A DNA stretch of 24,228 nt from Anaerolineaceae bacterium. GTDB taxonomy: Bacteria > Chloroflexota > Anaerolineae > JAAYZQ01. Positions 1-11,072 of the stretch are shown here, piece by piece. Position numbers and translations under genes: made by a program. The notes under the pieces were generated by a model, which was not told the origin of the DNA, did not search any database, and saw only the letters and a list, made by a program, of their open reading frames with translations. Every line of letters begins with the position of its first letter. The first letter of the stretch is position 1. The DNA is taken from assembly GCA_012514775.1 (NCBI GenBank), contig JAAYZQ010000384.1, forward strand, positions 1 to 24,228, given 5' to 3'.

Positions 1-174
1 CAGGGGGATCTCTTTCAGCTCGACTCCGGGGGATACCGTGGCCCTCAGCTTCTTGCGCACGTCCTCGTAGGACAACAGGTCCACCGACTCGCCACGCAGC
101 CGGGCCACGATCTGCTCCATGGAAGCGCGGCGGCGGGCCTCTCGAAAGTCGGCGACGGCCATCATGTAACTCAT
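1..174 (-). CDS. N-terminal part of an unrecognised protein (cut by window edge)
   Basis: This reading frame starts with ATG at 174 and runs off the left edge, giving 58 N-terminal residues. An AGGAG ribosome-binding site lies about 7 nt upstream on the minus strand, which supports the start. The visible part is charged and probably helical (ADFREARRRASMEQIVARLR, then ESVDLLSYEDVRKKL), with no signal peptide or membrane segment. I do not recognise the family. The string DLLSYEDVRKKL reads like a short docking or DNA-binding-type helix, but that is only an impression. It follows the activase gene on the same strand after 87 nt and could be the third gene of that transcript. Function is unknown. 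Confidence 0.6.
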   Translation of the reverse strand, partial: MSYMMAVADFREARRRASMEQIVARLRGESVDLLSYEDVRKKLRATVSPGVELKEIPL

Positions 175-261
175 AGGCTTACTCCTGAAATCCGCTCACA
201 AGCGGGCGCCCACGACAGGCGCGGGCGTGGGGCAAAGAGGGCAATGGAGCGGACGGGTTGG

Positions 262-1110
262 CTAAGGCCCTTGTGGGGTCGTTCCTGGCCGCGGCGTCGC
301 GGCGGCGTGAAGGGCTGCGCCCAGGGCACCGACGATCTGGGGATCGGGAGGCACGCTGAGGGGCACGCCCAGGGCCTCGGCAAACAGCCTTTGCAGGCAG
401 GGATTGTTGGCCACGCCGCCGGCAAAGACAAAGCGTTCTTCGATGCCCACGCGCCGGATCATCCCGCAGACGCGGTCGACGATGGCCTGGTGCAGCCCCA
501 GGGCCACGCGGCGGCTGTCCTCGCCGCGGGCGATGAGCGACACCACCTCCGACTCGGCAAAGACGGTGCACATGCTGGAAATGCGGACCGGCACTCCCCC
601 GGCCTCGAGGGCGTGGGGGCCGAGGTCGGCCACGTCCATGTCCAGGGCGTGGGCCATGTTTTCCAGGAACCGCCCTGTGCCCGCCGCGCAGCGATCGTTC
701 ATTTCGAAGCGCAGCACCCGCCCGCCGGGGCCGACGCGGATCACCTTGCTGTCCTGCCCGCCGATGTCCAGCACGGTGCCGGCATCGGCAAAGAGGTGAT
801 GGGCCCCCAGGGCGTAGGCCTTGATCTCGGAGATGACCTCGTCGGCCAGCTCCCGCTCCATGGCCAGGTGGCGGCCGTAGCCGGTGCCCACCAGCCGGCC
901 GTAGCCGCCACCGGCGACGAGGGCCCGGGCGTTGCCCACGGGGTCGGTGCCGGTGGCCACCACCCGGGCGCGCACCACCTGCCGCCCGTCCCACTCCACG
1001 AGGGCGATGGTCCGCGAGCCGATATCCAGGCCGGCGACGGGTCGCTCGGGCGCACACGCCGCGGCCCGAACGTTCGGGTGCGTGGCCAGGCCTGCATCCG
1101 CGCCGGCCAT
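262..1110 (-). CDS. BcrA/BadF/HgdC-type CoA-enzyme activase ([4Fe-4S] ATPase)
   Basis: The 282-residue product has the ASKHA fold of activators of 2-hydroxyacyl-CoA dehydratases and benzoyl-CoA reductases. In that family a homodimer binds one [4Fe-4S] cluster and uses ATP to inject a low-potential electron into a partner enzyme. Visible motifs are the first phosphate loop GLDIGSRT (27-34), the second loop DIGGQDSK (115-122), the two cluster cysteines C141 (NDRCAAGTGRF) and C181 (ISSMCTVFAESEV), 40 residues apart as in HgdC, and a late FAGGVANN adenosine motif. The ATG at 1110 overlaps the stop of the upstream cupin-like gene (TGATG), so translation is probably coupled. No dehydratase or reductase subunit lies in the window, so the electron acceptor is unknown. 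Codon bias matches the neighbours. Confidence 0.88.
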   Translation of the reverse strand: MAGADAGLATHPNVRAAACAPERPVAGLDIGSRTIALVEWDGRQVVRARVVATGTDPVGNARALVAGGGYGRLVGTGYGRHLAMERELADEVISEIKAYALGAHHLFADAGTVLDIGGQDSKVIRVGPGGRVLRFEMNDRCAAGTGRFLENMAHALDMDVADLGPHALEAGGVPVRISSMCTVFAESEVVSLIARGEDSRRVALGLHQAIVDRVCGMIRRVGIEERFVFAGGVANNPCLQRLFAEALGVPLSVPPDPQIVGALGAALHAAATPRPGTTPQGP

Positions 1111-1460
1111 CAACCCTCCGCCACCGGCTCGACGCACAGGTAGATCGTCATGCTGGGGAACACCAGGCGATAGGAGCGGCCACCGACCAGGACGGCGCTC
1201 TCGCCCTGGCTGAGGGTCGTGACGGTATCGCCCGGCTCGTGCACTTCGACCAGCCCGTCGAGGATCCACAGCAGGCGATCTCGCTCCAGGAGCTGGGGGG
1301 TCCTGCTGTGCTGGCCGTAGCCCGCGGCGATTCGCACCCGGCAGCCCTCCATCTGCCCCATGTCCAGCCCGACGTCGGCCGGCTCGCCGGCCAGGACGCG
1401 GCCCGCAGCCGTGCGCCGCGCCTGCTTTTTCAAGAGCTCCACGTCCGTTATCCTGTGCAC
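1110..1460 (-). CDS. small cupin-like protein coupled to the activase gene
   Basis: The 116-residue protein starts with GTG at 1460, with a GGAGGGG ribosome-binding site just upstream and a near-consensus promoter about 65 nt away. From residue 45 on it has the short beta-strand and turn pattern of a single cupin barrel: GYGQHSRTPQLLERDRLLWI, LDGLVEVHEPGD, and a final strand ending YLCVEP. The usual metal-binding histidines of cupins are mostly missing (one H in GQHS), so it may not bind metal. The stop overlaps the activase start by one base, which suggests a joint role, for example as a sensor or accessory subunit. The cupin assignment rests on pattern only; an EutQ-like or unrelated small beta protein is possible. 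Confidence 0.55.
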   Translation of the reverse strand: MHRITDVELLKKQARRTAAGRVLAGEPADVGLDMGQMEGCRVRIAAGYGQHSRTPQLLERDRLLWILDGLVEVHEPGDTVTTLSQGESAVLVGGRSYRLVFPSMTIYLCVEPVAEG

Positions 1461-1520
1461 CGCCCCTCCCGATCTGCTCTGAACTCCAGGTCAGCCGGCG
1501 GCTCGCCGGCTGCCGACCGC

Positions 1521-1549
1521 ATTATACTCCAAAAAGGCCAGGCTATCAA
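1521..1549 (-). promoter_or_regulatory. sigma-70 type promoter for cupin-like/activase genes
   Basis: Read on the minus strand, TTGATA (1549-1544) and TATAAT (1526-1521) are separated by exactly 17 nt. Transcription would start near 1514, about 54 nt before the GTG at 1460. The match is nearly perfect in a GC-rich background, so chance is unlikely. Confidence 0.8.
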
Positions 1550-1611
1550 GTGCGCCGTTGGGCTGGCTTTAGGGCCACGATTGTTGCATAGTCGCTTGAC
1601 TACTGCTGGGA

Positions 1612-1687
1612 GCGGCGAGCGCCAGCTCGGCAGGTTGCGTGCAGAGCGACACGCCGAGCCGGCGCTCGGCGATCCCAGGGAGATGCC
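1612..1687. repeat. GC-rich palindromic repeat unit upstream of ftsY
   Basis: This 76-nt stretch aligns without gaps to 3923-3998 downstream of prfB at roughly 56 of 76 positions (hand count). The best shared parts are GCTCGGC, GCGTG, GCCGAGC and GCTCGGCGATCCC. GCCGAGC and GCTCGGC can pair to form a hairpin at 1653-1670. It looks like a member of a dispersed intergenic palindromic family. Confidence 0.55.
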
Positions 1688-1719
1688 GACTTTGGCCCTG
1701 GTTTTAGGGCACCCATTTC

Positions 1720-1748
1720 TTGGCACATGGACAAACTTCAAGTATAAT
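1720..1748 (+). promoter_or_regulatory. sigma-70 type promoter for ftsY-prfB
   Basis: TTGGCA (1720-1725) and TATAAT (1743-1748) are separated by 17 nt. The predicted start near 1755 leaves a leader of about 27 nt before the ftsY GTG at 1782. Confidence 0.85.
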
Positions 1749-1781
1749 GAGAGGCTGAAACCTTGAGGAGACAGACAAGCG

Positions 1782-2696
1782 GTGTTCAGACGATCCAAGA
1801 AGATACGCGACAGCCTGACCAAGACTCGCCGCTCGTTCTTTGGGCAGATCAGCAGCCTGTTGGGAGGCGGGCAGATCACCGAAGAGACGTGGGAGGACCT
1901 GGAAGCACTGTTGGTGCAGGCCGACGTGGGCGTCGAGACGACGGTCGCCCTCGTGGACCGGCTGCGGGAGCAGGTGAACCGCGGCAAGGCGCGCACCACG
2001 CGCGACCTGGAAGAGCTGCTGAAGCAGGAGCTGCTGGCCCTGCTGGGCAGCCCATCGCCCATGAACGTGGACGAGCCGCGCCTGCTGACCCTGGTGCTCG
2101 TCGTGGGCGTCAACGGCTCGGGCAAAACGACGACCATCGCCAAGCTGGCCAAGTACTACAAGGACCAGGGACGGCGGGTGCTCCTCGCCGCCGCCGACAC
2201 CTTCCGGGCGGCCGCCATCGACCAGCTCAAGATCTGGGGCGAGCGGGCCGACGTGCCGGTCATTGCCCACCAGCCGGGGGCCGACCCGGGCGCCGTGGTG
2301 TACGACGCCATCCGCGCCAGCCAGAGCCGCAAGTCGGATCTTCTCATCGTCGACACGGCCGGCCGGCTCCATACCAAGTACAACCTGATGGAAGAGCTGC
2401 GCAAGGTGCACGGCGTGGCCCAGAAGCGCGTCCACCAGGCGCCCCACGAAACCCTGCTGGTGCTGGACGCGACCACCGGGCAGAACGCCCTGTCGCAGGC
2501 CAGGCACTTCAAGGATGCCGTCCAGGTCACGGGGGTGGTGGTGGCCAAGCTGGACGGAACGGCCAAGGGTGGCATGGTGTTTGCCATTGCCCACGAGCTG
2601 CAACTGCCCGTGCGCTTTGTCGGCACCGGCGAGACCCTGGACGACCTGGAGGTCTTTGACCCGGAAGCCTTTGTCGAAGGACTCTTTGAATCCTGA
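1782..2696 (+). CDS. ftsY: signal recognition particle receptor FtsY
   Basis: FtsY is the membrane-associated SRP receptor GTPase that docks ribosome-SRP complexes for co-translational insertion. The 304-residue product is the compact form: a short basic N-terminus ([12 protein letters not shown]) in place of the long acidic A domain, a helical N domain (residues 20-95), then the G domain. The motifs are GVNGSGKTT (109-117, P-loop), DTFRAAA (139-145, insertion-box region), DTAGRL (191-196), LDATTGQNA (228-236), [10 protein letters not shown] (255-264) and the C-terminal [20 protein letters not shown]. The start is GTG at 1782, 11 nt after GAGGAG (1765-1770), and lies just downstream of a strong promoter. 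prfB follows after 59 nt with no visible terminator, so the two are probably co-transcribed. Confidence 0.97.
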   Translation: MFRRSKKIRDSLTKTRRSFFGQISSLLGGGQITEETWEDLEALLVQADVGVETTVALVDRLREQVNRGKARTTRDLEELLKQELLALLGSPSPMNVDEPRLLTLVLVVGVNGSGKTTTIAKLAKYYKDQGRRVLLAAADTFRAAAIDQLKIWGERADVPVIAHQPGADPGAVVYDAIRASQSRKSDLLIVDTAGRLHTKYNLMEELRKVHGVAQKRVHQAPHETLLVLDATTGQNALSQARHFKDAVQVTGVVVAKLDGTAKGGMVFAIAHELQLPVRFVGTGETLDDLEVFDPEAFVEGLFES

Positions 2697-2755
2697 CCTT
2701 TTGCCCCCTTGCCCTGCGCCCCACAGCCAGGGCGTACGAGACTGTGGAGGTAACG

Positions 2756-3854
2756 ATGGACGATCTGGTGAGCAAACTGACGGACTTGAACGAGCGGATC
2801 GAAGAGATCCAGGTGCGTCTTTGACTTCCCCGACAAGGCACGTCGAATCGAAGAGCTGGAACGGCAGGCCGCTCAGCCCGAGTTCTGGGACGAACCGAGT
2901 GTGGCCCAGGAGGCCATGCAGGACCTTTCCAACCTGAAGTTCGAGCTGGAAGAGTGGCAGGCGCTCCACCGGCGGACCACGGAGGCCCTGGAGCTGCTGG
3001 AGCTGGCCATGGCCGACGAGGACACGGGCATGGCCGGCGAAATCGAGGCCGAAGCGGCCAGGATAGCCAGGGATCTGGCGCGCCGGGAGTTCCAGTTGCG
3101 CCTCTCGGGTCCCCACGATCGAGGGCCGGCCATCCTGGGCCTGCACGCCGGGGCCGGCGGCACCGACGCCCAGGATTTCGTGGGCATCCTCATGCGCATG
3201 TACCTGCGCTGGGCCGAGCAGCAGGGCTATCAGACCGAGGTCCTGGACTCGCTGCGCGGCCAGGAGGCCGGCTACAAGAGCGTGACCATCAGCGTCAGGG
3301 GACCCAACGCCTACGGCTATCTCAAGGCCGAGCGGGGCGTCCACCGCCTGGTGCGCCTTTCGCCCTTTGACGAGGCCCACCGCCGCCACACGTCCTTTGT
3401 CCTGGTGGAGGTGGTGCCCGAGCTGAACGACGACATCGAGGTCAAGATCAACGCCGACGACCTGAAGATCGACGTCTTCAAGGCGTCGGGGGCCGGGGGC
3501 CAGCACGTGCAAAAGAACTCGACCGCCGTGCGCATCCTCCACGAGCCCACGGGCATCATCGTCTCGTGCCAGAACGAGCGGTCGCAGGCGCAGAACCGGG
3601 AGGTGGCCCTCAAGATCTTGCGCGGCCGGCTCTACGACCTGGAGCAGCAAAAGCTGGAGGAGGAGCAGGCCCGCCTCAAGGGCAAGCACATTTCGGCCGG
3701 CTGGGGCAACCAGATCCGGTCCTACGTGATGCACCCCTACCACATGGTCAAGGACCTGCGCACCGAGTACGAGACGGGCAACGTCGAAGCGGTCCTGGAC
3801 GGGCAGATCCAGGAGTTCATGGAGGCGTATCTGCAGACGACCATTGGCGACTAG
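2756..3854 (+). CDS. prfB: peptide chain release factor 2, expressed by programmed +1 frameshift
   Basis: RF2 terminates translation at UGA and UAA. The gene begins at ATG 2756 after GGAGGT, runs 22 codons to an in-frame TGA (2822-2824), and must shift +1 at CTT TGA C to continue in the frame that ends at 3854. The fused product is 365 residues, the usual RF2 length. After the shift it reads [15 protein letters not shown] and so on, with the N-terminal helical domain, the stop-codon-recognition tripeptide SPF (in [15 protein letters not shown]) and the catalytic GGQ loop ([16 protein letters not shown]). The frameshift makes RF2 supply self-regulating, as in most bacteria: low RF2 means slow termination at the UGA and more shifting. 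Neither frame alone is a complete protein. This is not a pseudogene. Confidence 0.97.
2811..2825 (+). promoter_or_regulatory. prfB: prfB programmed +1 frameshift site
   Basis: The internal Shine-Dalgarno-like AGGTG (2811-2815) is followed by CGT and then the slippery CTT TGA C. Spacing is identical to the E. coli element (AGGGGG TAT CTT TGA C). The zero-frame stop at 2822-2824 is bypassed by a shift at CTT, so that GAC is decoded next. Confidence 0.96.
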
Positions 3855-3869
3855 GGTTGGGGCGCCAAA

Positions 3870-3918
3870 TGGCGTGTCGGGAGAAAGGACGAGCAGGCGC
3901 TCGGCGAGCCCGGGCGAC
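3870..3918. repeat. 49-nt direct repeat, copy 1
   Basis: This copy matches 3946-3994 at 46 of 49 positions (hand count), with a period of 76 nt. It begins 16 nt after the prfB stop and contains the palindromic core CGAG...GCTCGGCG. It may act as the 3' end structure of the prfB transcript, but there is no T-tract. Confidence 0.85.
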
Positions 3919-3945
3919 AGGACCGCCGAGCGCTGGCTCGGCAAG

Positions 3946-3994
3946 TGGCGTGTCGGGAGAAAGGCCGAGCAGGAGCTCGGCGATCCCGGGCGAC
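3946..3994. repeat. 49-nt direct repeat, copy 2
   Basis: This is the second copy of the repeat at 3870-3918. The spacer between them carries another hairpin, GCCGAGC-GCTG-GCTCGGC (3925-3942). The whole array ends about 27 nt before the -35 element of the next promoter. Confidence 0.85.
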
Positions 3995-4020
3995 GGCCCT
4001 GGTCAAAGGCGATACGGGAC

Positions 4021-4048
4021 TTGACAAGTTGCCAGGAATGTATATAAT
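4021..4048 (+). promoter_or_regulatory. near-consensus promoter for the recombinase-like gene (and probably rpoC)
   Basis: A perfect TTGACA (4021-4026) and perfect TATAAT (4043-4048) are separated by 16 nt. Transcription would start around 4055, only about 23 nt before the proposed GTG at 4078. This is one of the strongest promoter matches in the window. Confidence 0.87.
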
Positions 4049-4077
4049 GTTAGCTTGCGTATTTTGACGGGCGTATT

Positions 4078-4971
4078 GTGACGGGGGTGGGTACGATCAA
4101 TATCAACGGGCTAGTGGATACATTTGAAGCGCACCTGTCCAGCTTGGCCCTCGCACCGGCCACCGTGGCCAACTACCTGGCCGACCTCAGGGCCTTTTTG
4201 CGGTGGAGCGAAGAAACCAACGGCGACGACTGTTCTCCCTTCTGCCTGGATTGTTCTGACATCGAAGGTTTCTGCGCGTATCTGCAAGAGGTCAAGGGCC
4301 AGGCGCCGGCGACGGTCAACCGGCGGATCCAGGCTCTGCGCAAGTTCTATACCCTGGCCATGGACCAGGGATTGGCCGAGACCAATCCGGCGGAGGGGGT
4401 TTCGCTCCTTGGAGAAAGTGCGTCGGAGCGTTCGCGCTCGCTGACCCCCGGCGATGTGGACAGGCTGCTGGCAGCCGTGGAACAGAGCCGGTCGCAGCGG
4501 GCGGTCCGGGATTGGGCCGTCGTGCAGCTCTTGCTAAGGGCGGGGCTCAAGCTCGGCGAGCTGACCGAGCTGCGGTTGGACGATGTCACCCTCGAGGCCG
4601 GCCAGCCGTACCTGGAGGTACGGGGGCTGAATGGCGACCAGGGCCGGACGATACCGCTGGAACAAGACGCGTACGATGCCGTGGTCAAGTACATGGAAAT
4701 TCGAGAGGCGGCGCCGGGCGTGGAGAGCCTGTGTGTCAACCGCGACGGCAACCCGCTGTCCACTCGATCGGTGCAGCGGTTGCTCCACCATTACGCCCGC
4801 GAAGCCGGACTGGATGGCCTGACCACCCAGGCGCTGCGCTACATGTACGCCCGAGAAGTTTACGAAATGAGCGGCGATCTGAAAACGGTCGCCAGGCACC
4901 TGGGGCATCGCCATTTGGCGACTACCATCCGTTATCTGCGTCCCAGTTTAACAGATTCTCCGGAAATATAG
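4078..4971 (+). CDS. Xer/integrase-family tyrosine recombinase with altered catalytic residues
   Basis: The 297-residue protein has the two-domain XerC/XerD plan: an N-terminal SAM-like core-binding domain (about 10-110, with APATVANYLADLRAFLRW and the NRRIQALRKFY helix) and a C-terminal catalytic domain (about 120-290). The nucleophile Y286 (ATTIRYL), the second Arg (R254, QALRYMYAREV) and the LGH histidine H277 are present. Three other catalytic positions are changed. The first Arg, normally GLRxxEL, is K158 (AGLKLGELTEL). The beta-hairpin Lys, normally GKGxKxR, is lost (RGLNGDQGR, 182-190). The first His of HxxR is Q251. Normal recombination activity is therefore doubtful. The start is GTG 4078; GTG 4087 is an alternative and no clear ribosome-binding site is visible. 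rpoC follows after 113 nt. Confidence 0.85.
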   Translation: MTGVGTININGLVDTFEAHLSSLALAPATVANYLADLRAFLRWSEETNGDDCSPFCLDCSDIEGFCAYLQEVKGQAPATVNRRIQALRKFYTLAMDQGLAETNPAEGVSLLGESASERSRSLTPGDVDRLLAAVEQSRSQRAVRDWAVVQLLLRAGLKLGELTELRLDDVTLEAGQPYLEVRGLNGDQGRTIPLEQDAYDAVVKYMEIREAAPGVESLCVNRDGNPLSTRSVQRLLHHYAREAGLDGLTTQALRYMYAREVYEMSGDLKTVARHLGHRHLATTIRYLRPSLTDSPEI

Positions 4972-5071
4972 CAGAACGGACTCCCCCTGACCAGCGATTT
5001 CCTGGGTAGTTCCGAGTATGATTTGCGTGGCACGGCGAGCACTCCATGCCAGCCTGCCAATGAGGAACTGT

Positions 5072-5077
5072 AGGAGG
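5072..5077 (+). promoter_or_regulatory. rpoC: ribosome-binding site that fixes the TTG start of rpoC
   Basis: AGGAGG lies 7 nt before TTG 5085. No ATG or GTG suits the conserved RpoC N-terminus, so the TTG is chosen on spacing and homology. Confidence 0.85.
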
Positions 5078-5084
5078 AAAGAAC

Positions 5085-9656
<4,572 letters not shown>

Positions 9657-9676
9657 CGCTGCCCCGATCGAAATCT

Positions 9677-9711
9677 AAAACGGCTTGGGTCCGCGGACCC
9701 AAGCCGTTTTT
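9677..9711. terminator. bidirectional intrinsic terminator between rpoC and M20 gene
   Basis: A perfect 26-nt palindrome (9681-9706, arms CGGCTTGGGTCCG / CGGACCCAAGCCG) is flanked by AAAA on the left and TTTTT on the right. This gives a GC-rich hairpin with a U-tract in both directions. It sits between convergent genes, 20 nt after the rpoC stop and 20 nt before the end of the minus-strand gene. Confidence 0.96.
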
Positions 9712-9731
9712 CTTGTTCGTTCCTCCGCAGG

Positions 9732-10922
9732 TCAGCGCTTGCCGAGAATCTCGATGGCCAGCCGGGCATAGACGCGCGCGGCGTCCACGACGTCGTTGAG
9801 GCGCACCTGCTCGTTCTGGGTGTGGGCATACTGCTCCTCGCCAGGGCCAAAGCCCACGGTCGGGATGTTGGCCACGCCGGCGGTGTAGGTGCCGTCGGTG
9901 GAAAAGTTCCAGCGGCCGATGCGCGGCCGGTAGCCCAGGGTCTCGCGCACGCTGCGGCACAGGGCCTGGACCAGGGGATGGTCTTCGCTCATGACCCAGG
10001 CCGGGAAGGCGTTGCGCGCCCGGCACTGGTAGCCGGTGTAGCTGGCGGCCACGTACTCGCTGACCGTCACCTCGGCGTCCATCTCTTCGGTGTTGATGAT
10101 GCCCTGGATCTCGGCCAGCGCCTTGCGCTCGGTCTCGCCCAGCGTCAGCCGCCGGTCGATGTAAAAGCTGCAGACGTCGGGCAGGGCGTTGCGGCTGGCG
10201 GCGTGGCTCTCGATCTCGGTCACGGCGATGGTTCCCTGCCCGAGGAAGGGGTCCGTCGCCAGGCGGGGCGCCAGTAGCTCGATGCCAAAGATGAGCTTGG
10301 CGGCGTTGTGGATGGCGTTGGTGCCCAGGGAGGGCGAAGAGGCGTGGGCCGCCTTGCCCCACACCTTGACCTGCATCTCGATGCGGCCCCGGTGGCCCAC
10401 CCGCACCTGGAGGTTGCTCGGCTCGCCGAGGACGACATAGTCGGGCCGCACGCCCTCTTCTTCCACCAGGACGCGCATGCCAAAGCCCTCGCAGGGCTCT
10501 TCCTGGACGACGCCCACGACGTACAGATTGCCATTGAGCTCCACGCCGGCGTCCATCAGTGCCCTGGCGGCATAGACCATGGCGGCCAGGCCGCCCTTCA
10601 TGTCGCACGAGCCGCGCCCGTGTAGCACCCCCTGCTCGACGACGCCGTTGTAGGGACCGTGGGACCAACGGTCGAGCCGGCCGACGTCGACGGTGTCCAT
10701 GTGGCCGTCAAAGAGCAACGTCGGGCCGTTCCCATTGCCGATGCGGCCGACCACGTTGCCGATGCGATCCTGTCGCACGTCCTGGAAGCCGACATGCTGC
10801 ATCTCTTCCGCCAGGCGAACGGCAAGCGCTTCTTCGTGCGTGGAAAGGCTGGGAATGCGTACCAGGTCCTGAAGAAAGCTGGCCATAGCCTCGGCTTGAC
10901 TTGCGCCAAAGCCAACGTTCAC
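9732..10922 (-). CDS. M20-family metallohydrolase (YgeY/ArgE/DapE-like)
   Basis: The 396-residue protein is a di-zinc amidohydrolase/peptidase of the M20 family. Metal and catalytic residues are recognisable: H74 and D76 in FDGHMDTVD, D107 in GRGSCDMKGG, E141/E142 in VVQEEPCEG, the LGEPS motif, and a final His in EQYAHTQNE. The central dimerisation (lid) domain sits between about 185 and 300. The overall wording (GNVVGRIG, DGHMDTVDVG, YAHTQNEQV) most resembles the YgeY-type hydrolases linked to selenium/purine catabolism in some bacteria, but the substrate cannot be told from sequence. The start is GTG 10922: an AAGGAGGAGG site lies 7 nt upstream and a strong promoter lies at 10966-10994, which rules out the longer frame. 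It is monocistronic. Confidence 0.92.
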   Translation of the reverse strand: MNVGFGASQAEAMASFLQDLVRIPSLSTHEEALAVRLAEEMQHVGFQDVRQDRIGNVVGRIGNGNGPTLLFDGHMDTVDVGRLDRWSHGPYNGVVEQGVLHGRGSCDMKGGLAAMVYAARALMDAGVELNGNLYVVGVVQEEPCEGFGMRVLVEEEGVRPDYVVLGEPSNLQVRVGHRGRIEMQVKVWGKAAHASSPSLGTNAIHNAAKLIFGIELLAPRLATDPFLGQGTIAVTEIESHAASRNALPDVCSFYIDRRLTLGETERKALAEIQGIINTEEMDAEVTVSEYVAASYTGYQCRARNAFPAWVMSEDHPLVQALCRSVRETLGYRPRIGRWNFSTDGTYTAGVANIPTVGFGPGEEQYAHTQNEQVRLNDVVDAARVYARLAIEILGKR

Positions 10923-10929
10923 AGGAAAT

Positions 10930-10939
10930 CCTCCTCCTT
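10930..10939 (-). promoter_or_regulatory. ribosome-binding site fixing the GTG start of the M20 gene
   Basis: On the minus strand AAGGAGGAGG (10939-10930) is followed by 7 nt and then GTG at 10922. It decides between this start and an upstream ATG at 10994, which lies inside the -35 element. Confidence 0.88.
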
Positions 10940-10965
10940 CTGCAAGCTGATCATGTGTGCCCGCT

Positions 10966-10994
10966 ATTGTACGCGAAGGTGGGGAGGGTGTCAA
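10966..10994 (-). promoter_or_regulatory. sigma-70 type promoter for the M20 gene
   Basis: On the minus strand a perfect TTGACA (10994-10989) and TACAAT (10971-10966) are separated by 17 nt. The predicted start is near 10959, about 37 nt before the GTG. Confidence 0.88.
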
Positions 10995-11015
10995 ACGCCG
11001 CGCGCAGCAGCGCCT

Positions 11016-11044
11016 TTGCCAGGATGCCCGGGCAATGGTATACT
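11016..11044 (+). promoter_or_regulatory. extended -10 promoter for the glycosyltransferase gene
   Basis: TTGCCA (11016-11021) and TATACT (11039-11044) are 17 nt apart, and TGG directly precedes the -10 (extended -10). It faces away from the M20 promoter, and the two -35 boxes are only 21 nt apart. Confidence 0.82.
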
Positions 11045-11072
11045 TACCGCCGTTTGCCGAAGGGGAGGCCCT

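Larger units (their letters stand above)
1461..1781. other. intergenic region between divergent cupin-like gene and ftsY
   Basis: This 321-nt gap holds two divergent promoters: minus-strand elements at 1521-1549 for the cupin/activase genes and plus-strand elements at 1720-1748 for ftsY. Between them is a GC-rich palindromic stretch at 1612-1687 related to the repeats downstream of prfB. A small inverted repeat (AGCCGGCG/CGCCGGCT, about 1491-1509) lies in the leader of the cupin-like gene. I see no open frame worth calling. Confidence 0.7.

Noticed and set aside
2822..2824. Premature stop in prfB read as a pseudogene
   Set aside because: The context CTT TGA C with an upstream AGGTG is the programmed frameshift site, and the fused product has normal length and motifs.
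1704..3944. 746-residue open frame on the minus strand
   Set aside because: It lies antisense to ftsY and prfB, shows no family motifs, and is a typical shadow frame of GC-rich coding DNA.
3844..4047. 67-residue frame after prfB
   Set aside because: It is built of the 76-nt tandem repeat and overlaps the promoter of the next gene.
4972..5084. Dedicated promoter or leader RNA element for rpoC
   Set aside because: Only a weak TATGAT without a fitting -35 is visible, and no stable hairpin or known leader motif was recognised.
10923..10994. Longer N-terminus for the M20 gene starting at 10994
   Set aside because: The ATG lies within the -35 element of the gene's own promoter, and a strong ribosome-binding site serves GTG 10922.
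10659..11072. Longer N-terminus for the glycosyltransferase
   Set aside because: It would overlap the divergent M20 gene and its promoter. GTG 11073 has a ribosome-binding site and begins the first membrane helix.
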